NCBI GenBank assembly: GCA_024696945.1
Contig: JAILGF010000175.1
Coordinates: 1-35,272 of the forward strand
Direction of reading: 5' to 3'
DNA from: Lachnospiraceae bacterium
GTDB lineage: Bacteria > Bacillota > Clostridia > Lachnospirales > Lachnospiraceae
DNA: 35,272 nucleotides
Every line of letters begins with the position of its first letter. Within the stretch, counting starts at the first letter, position 1. Below are positions 32,658-35,272 of this stretch, in pieces. The position numbers were made by a program, and so were the translations under genes. Below the pieces are notes generated by a model. It saw only the letters and a program-made list of their open reading frames with translations. It searched no databases and was not told where the DNA came from.

Positions 32658-33428
32658 TTAAGGCAGTAAGTACTGAGGATTTCCAGCGCCATCGTGCGAA
32701 TGAGTATAATCAGAAACATCATCGCCAAATACGGAGATCATTGGATCTGCTCCAGAGTTAGTTGAAGCTAGCCAAAGAACGTAGGTGAGAAGTACAACAT
32801 CGTCGTGCGATGCATACCATCCCTGACCAATTAATCTGTATTCGCATTTGTCGTAATGCTTGCCGAAATCGCATTCGAAACCGCTATTATCGCCATGATA
32901 AAAACCGAACCCTCTGAGCTGATACCCATCGGTTCCAGTGACAGTCTCTTCATTGTAATATCTGAATCCGAAAGAAGTTTCCAGACTGCCATCTACGCGC
33001 GAATAAGCGTTAGAGCTATTACCATCCTCATTTCCAGCCCAGCCGAGTTCCTTTGCGAGCTTATCAAACCTAAAGAAAGTTCCGTTGTCATTGGTCATAA
33101 TATAGTCGTCTATATTAATATCCATAGAAACGTCGTACTTTCCGTACAGTTTGTAGCTATAAGCGCCGCTCTGAACAACGGGCTCAGAAGTCGAAGTAGG
33201 CTCATCACTAGGCTTAACGAAATTCGCACCAGAATTAATTTCCTGGTGAGGCTCGTCTACGCCATGAGTAACCTCATCGATCTCCTTGTCGTCGCGGGTC
33301 GAAATTCCTGCATTGTGCTGATCATTGCTGGATCCATTGCATGCAGTCAAAGAGAACAGCATACAAAGGATGACAATTATACTTACTACTGCCTTTGCTC
33401 TCATAGGAGCATGATTCGTCTTTTTCAT
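32658..33428 (-). CDS. Secreted lipoprotein of unknown function
   Basis: The product has 256 residues. The signal peptide ends with the lipobox LTAC, so Cys30 should be lipid-anchored on the outer face of the membrane. A Ser/Thr/Asp-rich linker (residues about 31-85) is followed by a folded domain with many aromatic residues (LRGFGFYHGDNSGFECDFGK). No family recognised. AAGGAGG precedes ATG at 33428. The gene lies downstream of leader copy B, so its expression may depend on readthrough of that leader's terminator. Confidence 0.75.
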   Translation of the reverse strand: MKKTNHAPMRAKAVVSIIVILCMLFSLTACNGSSNDQHNAGISTRDDKEIDEVTHGVDEPHQEINSGANFVKPSDEPTSTSEPVVQSGAYSYKLYGKYDVSMDINIDDYIMTNDNGTFFRFDKLAKELGWAGNEDGNSSNAYSRVDGSLETSFGFRYYNEETVTGTDGYQLRGFGFYHGDNSGFECDFGKHYDKCEYRLIGQGWYASHDDVVLLTYVLWLASTNSGADPMISVFGDDVSDYTHSHDGAGNPQYLLP

Positions 33429-33472
33429 ATACGTGTCCTCCTTGTTTTATTTCTCCCGCAGTGGGGATAATT

Positions 33473-33602
33473 TTTTTCGAGGAAAAACGCCCGGACGCAT
33501 CCGAGCGAGTTCCCTCTTTGCGTATCGGGGATACGCTAATCCCTTCAATGCTCCGGCGAAATGCCGTATATCTATGTATAATCCTCGCGGATAAGCTGGG
33601 TA
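33473..33602 (-). repeat. Leader repeat copy B with attenuator-like terminator
   Basis: This 130-bp copy is the most complete. On the minus strand it shows GGCATTTCGCC and GCGTATCCCCGATACGC hairpins, then a terminator: stem CGCTCGGA / TCCGGGCG with a TGCG loop (33507-33488) followed by TTTTT. The lipoprotein start codon lies 45 bp downstream. A transcribed leader of this form would control readthrough into the gene, like a riboswitch or attenuator. It fits no riboswitch class I can name. Confidence 0.7.
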
Positions 33603-33603
33603 A

Positions 33604-33630
33604 AAAGCCACCAATTTTCCTGGTGGCTTT
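33604..33630 (-). terminator. Terminator overlapping the stop of the SLH-like gene
   Basis: On the minus strand AAAGCCACCA, a 7-nt loop and TGGTGGCTTT followed by TTTA. The stop codon TAA overlaps the stem base. Confidence 0.85.
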
Positions 33631-34668
33631 TTACGGATTGCCGAGGTTAACCGTAATTATTTTTTTAATCGTATCAATAAAGCTGATTTTGTCTCCTCTA
33701 AAGACATATTGTTTACCATTAGACAGCGAGAGTGTAAAGTTAAGAGTAACTATCCAACATCTACTAGCTCCACTATTATAGTCGGCCATATCAAATTCAA
33801 CCCAACTATCTCTCATGCCGTGGCCTTCAATGCGATAGATTTCATCAGTTCCATACATCATCTCCATTTTCGCGCCGTAGCGCTCTTCGAGCCAGCTTTG
33901 AAGCTCTGCTACTTCCGCCAAGCATTCTTCCTTGGTGTACGCCTTAGGGGTGTCTTTGTATACAGGGCGATTTGCATACTTTGCTACAATCTTGAAGTTC
34001 TTGAGCGCACGACTCAGATCTTCCTTGGTAGCATAATCATCCAACTCGATCTCTGTGCCAACTATGACGCCTTTATAAAAGGCAGTCTCCGGTATCTCTC
34101 TTCCGTAGAGCTCTGGACGCGCTTCCCAAGTAGTACCGAGTGAGTAGTCTTTGAGATTTGCGGGATAGAATCTTTGCAGTGTCGAGCTAAGCATATTTGC
34201 CAGATCGACTCTGGTAAGTTGTTCATAGCCGTCGAATGGTACCGAGTGTTCTTCTTGATTAGAAAAATAGTAGGCTGAATTTGTAAGCATCCACTTTACA
34301 GCCTTGCGCTGAGTCTTTGTGGGGCCCAAAATCTTTGTGTAGCCTGCTGTGCGAAGTGATATAGGCTTGAATCCTTCCTCATCCCAATCATAGCTTGTAC
34401 CATCTACTACGCCCAAATCCTTGAGTGCCTTGTAGATTTTGTACATCGCGTACGACCTGGATACGATCGTAGAATCCTCGTTTGCACGAGAGCTCCATGC
34501 GTTCTTCTTGAGCGCCTTCATGATCTTTTCGTCCTGAGCAGAATAATTGTCGAGAACGTAATCATATATTAGTACCCGATCGTAGTTGGTCTTTGCCTTG
34601 GTTGTATTATAAGGAATAATCCCTATAACGAGTGCCATTACTATAAATAAACCTATGATTCTCTTCAT
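33631..34668 (-). CDS. Secreted protein with SLH-like helical region
   Basis: The product has 345 residues. Residues 1-27 are a signal peptide (RIIGLFIVMALVIGIIPY). Residues about 30-225 contain repeated helical stretches of the type found in S-layer homology domains (YEQLTRVDLANMLSSTLQRF), a tentative match. The C-terminal 110 residues are a mixed fold ending in a strand-rich region. AGGAGGG selects ATG at 34668; the longer reading from 34755 would run through the leader repeat. It lies behind leader copy C and is likely exported to the cell surface. Confidence 0.7.
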   Translation of the reverse strand: MKRIIGLFIVMALVIGIIPYNTTKAKTNYDRVLIYDYVLDNYSAQDEKIMKALKKNAWSSRANEDSTIVSRSYAMYKIYKALKDLGVVDGTSYDWDEEGFKPISLRTAGYTKILGPTKTQRKAVKWMLTNSAYYFSNQEEHSVPFDGYEQLTRVDLANMLSSTLQRFYPANLKDYSLGTTWEARPELYGREIPETAFYKGVIVGTEIELDDYATKEDLSRALKNFKIVAKYANRPVYKDTPKAYTKEECLAEVAELQSWLEERYGAKMEMMYGTDEIYRIEGHGMRDSWVEFDMADYNSGASRCWIVTLNFTLSLSNGKQYVFRGDKISFIDTIKKIITVNLGNP

Positions 34669-34679
34669 AAGCTCCCTCC

Positions 34680-34779
34680 TTTTTCGAGGAAAAACGCCCG
34701 GACGCATCCGAGCGAGTTCCCTCTTTGCGTATCGGGGATACGCGAATCCCTTCAATGCTCCGGCGAAATGCCGTATATC
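34680..34779 (-). repeat. Leader repeat copy C with attenuator-like terminator
   Basis: It matches copy B over 100 bp with a single clear base difference, next to GGGGATACGC. The terminator stem (34714-34695) and T-run are the same. It differs beyond TATATCT, where copies A and B share a further 27 bp. The gene start at 34668 lies 12 bp past its end, so the ribosome site follows the terminator directly. Confidence 0.75.
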
Positions 34780-34929
34780 TCGAGCACTGAAAATCTTTAT
34801 TCATTACCATTATTTTTTTAACAGAAAACCTATTTGCTATCAGTTATTTAGTTTTCAATGTACATTAATTTTTGAGTTTATACATTTATTATCCTAACAT
34901 ACTTTAAACTATATTACAACAAAAAATTA

Positions 34930-35177
34930 CCATCTGACCGGTTATTTTACAGGGGGTCAACTGCAAAACTCCGGACGAGATCACAATATATATACGTTTC
35001 CATTGTTTCCGTTGTTTCCATATATTTTCTATATAATAGATATATGCACACTCCCAATAACTCTGCACAAGTCATCAGCAACATCGGCAACATCGACAAC
35101 CGTTGCAATAATTCTTGCATTTAAAATCTCGGACGGGGGATTGCAGTTGACCCCCTGTAAAATAACGGGGAAGATGG
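34930..35177. mobile_element. 248-bp element with long inverted repeats (MITE-like)
   Basis: The left arm CCATCT...GTTATTTTACAGGGGGTCAA (34930-34981) and its inverted copy (35126-35177) pair over about 45 bp with few mismatches. The interior holds two 9-bp period repeats: TTTCCATTG-type units (about 34997-35023) and CATCAGCAA-type units (about 35068-35102). No transposase gene is present. It may be a miniature transposable element or a structured RNA gene. Confidence 0.55.
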
Positions 35178-35222
35178 TACAGAGAAATCTCTGTTGTAAG
35201 AGGAAAGATAACGACACCAGAA

Positions 35223-35254
35223 CAGGCAAGCCTCTCTGACTTGCCCGTTTTTTA
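35223..35254 (+). terminator. Intrinsic terminator at the window end
   Basis: GGCAAG (35225-35230) pairs with CTTGCC (35240-35245), followed by CGTTTTTT. It would end a plus-strand transcript coming through the inverted-repeat element. Confidence 0.7.
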
Positions 35255-35272
35255 CTTTCAAAAACTCTATTT

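Noticed and set aside
33473-33602. Known c-di-GMP or c-di-AMP riboswitch
   Set aside because: The conserved cores of these classes are not present in the leader.
33473-34779. Integron attC sites as explanation of the repeats
   Set aside because: No recognisable attC core sites or integrase. A transcribed leader with a terminator fits the position and direction better.
1-35272. CRISPR array, tRNA or rRNA genes
   Set aside because: No regularly spaced repeat-spacer pattern and no tRNA- or rRNA-like sequence was seen.

Overview
The window looks like an accessory, mobile-element-rich stretch of a low-to-medium GC Firmicutes chromosome, most likely a Lachnospiraceae (Butyrivibrio/Roseburia-like) gut or rumen bacterium. 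This is inferred from strong AGGAGG-type ribosome binding sites, sigma-A promoters, Gram-positive signal peptides with SH3b and Ig-like domains, and helix-turn-helix proteins of a type common in that family. No rRNA, tRNA or CRISPR array was seen.

Layout. (1) 366-4532, minus: a 1388-residue protein with an N-terminal helix-turn-helix-like domain, about 20 MORN repeats and a C-terminal domain that reads as an inactivated IS256-family transposase. (2) 4906-17356, plus: a surface/secretion-type locus. It holds a YbjN-like protein, a two-AAA Lon protease (first AAA dead, second AAA and protease dyad intact), a 168-residue unknown, secreted Ig-like, SH3b, ricin and TPR proteins, two secreted papain-fold peptidase-like proteins, a membrane zinc metalloprotease, a split metallophosphoesterase, a small exported protein and a 48-residue protein coupled to the second peptidase. 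Five transcription units here carry the same 17-bp box 21-22 bp upstream of a -10 element, so they look like one regulon. (3) 17455-20385, minus: a degraded membrane protein, a zinc-ribbon protein, an endonuclease/exonuclease/phosphatase-fold protein, a small unknown and a 46-residue helix-turn-helix protein. (4) 20535-23276, plus: an XRE regulator, a YdjM-like membrane hydrolase and a PIN/NYN-like protein. (5) 23480-24836, minus: a helix-turn-helix protein with a small partner, and a 44-residue ORF.

(6) 24888-32359 is a mobile-element graveyard: an internally deleted IS21 element, a 28-bp perfect palindrome, gene remnants, a Phd/ParE-type toxin-antitoxin pair with an operator-like palindrome, a frameshifted ComEC-like metallo-beta-lactamase protein, and two truncated IS3-family transposases joined head to head. 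(7) 32480-34781 holds two secreted-protein genes (minus), each preceded by a near-identical leader that ends in an intrinsic terminator; a third leader copy has lost its gene. (8) 34930-35177 is a 248-bp element bounded by long inverted repeats.

How the genes may work together (inference): the cytoplasmic YbjN/Lon pair plus the exported Ig-like, SH3b, ricin, TPR and peptidase proteins and the membrane metalloprotease would form a co-regulated envelope-processing or cell-surface system. The strongest candidates for something undescribed are that regulon, the MORN-transposase fusion and the repeated leader RNA.
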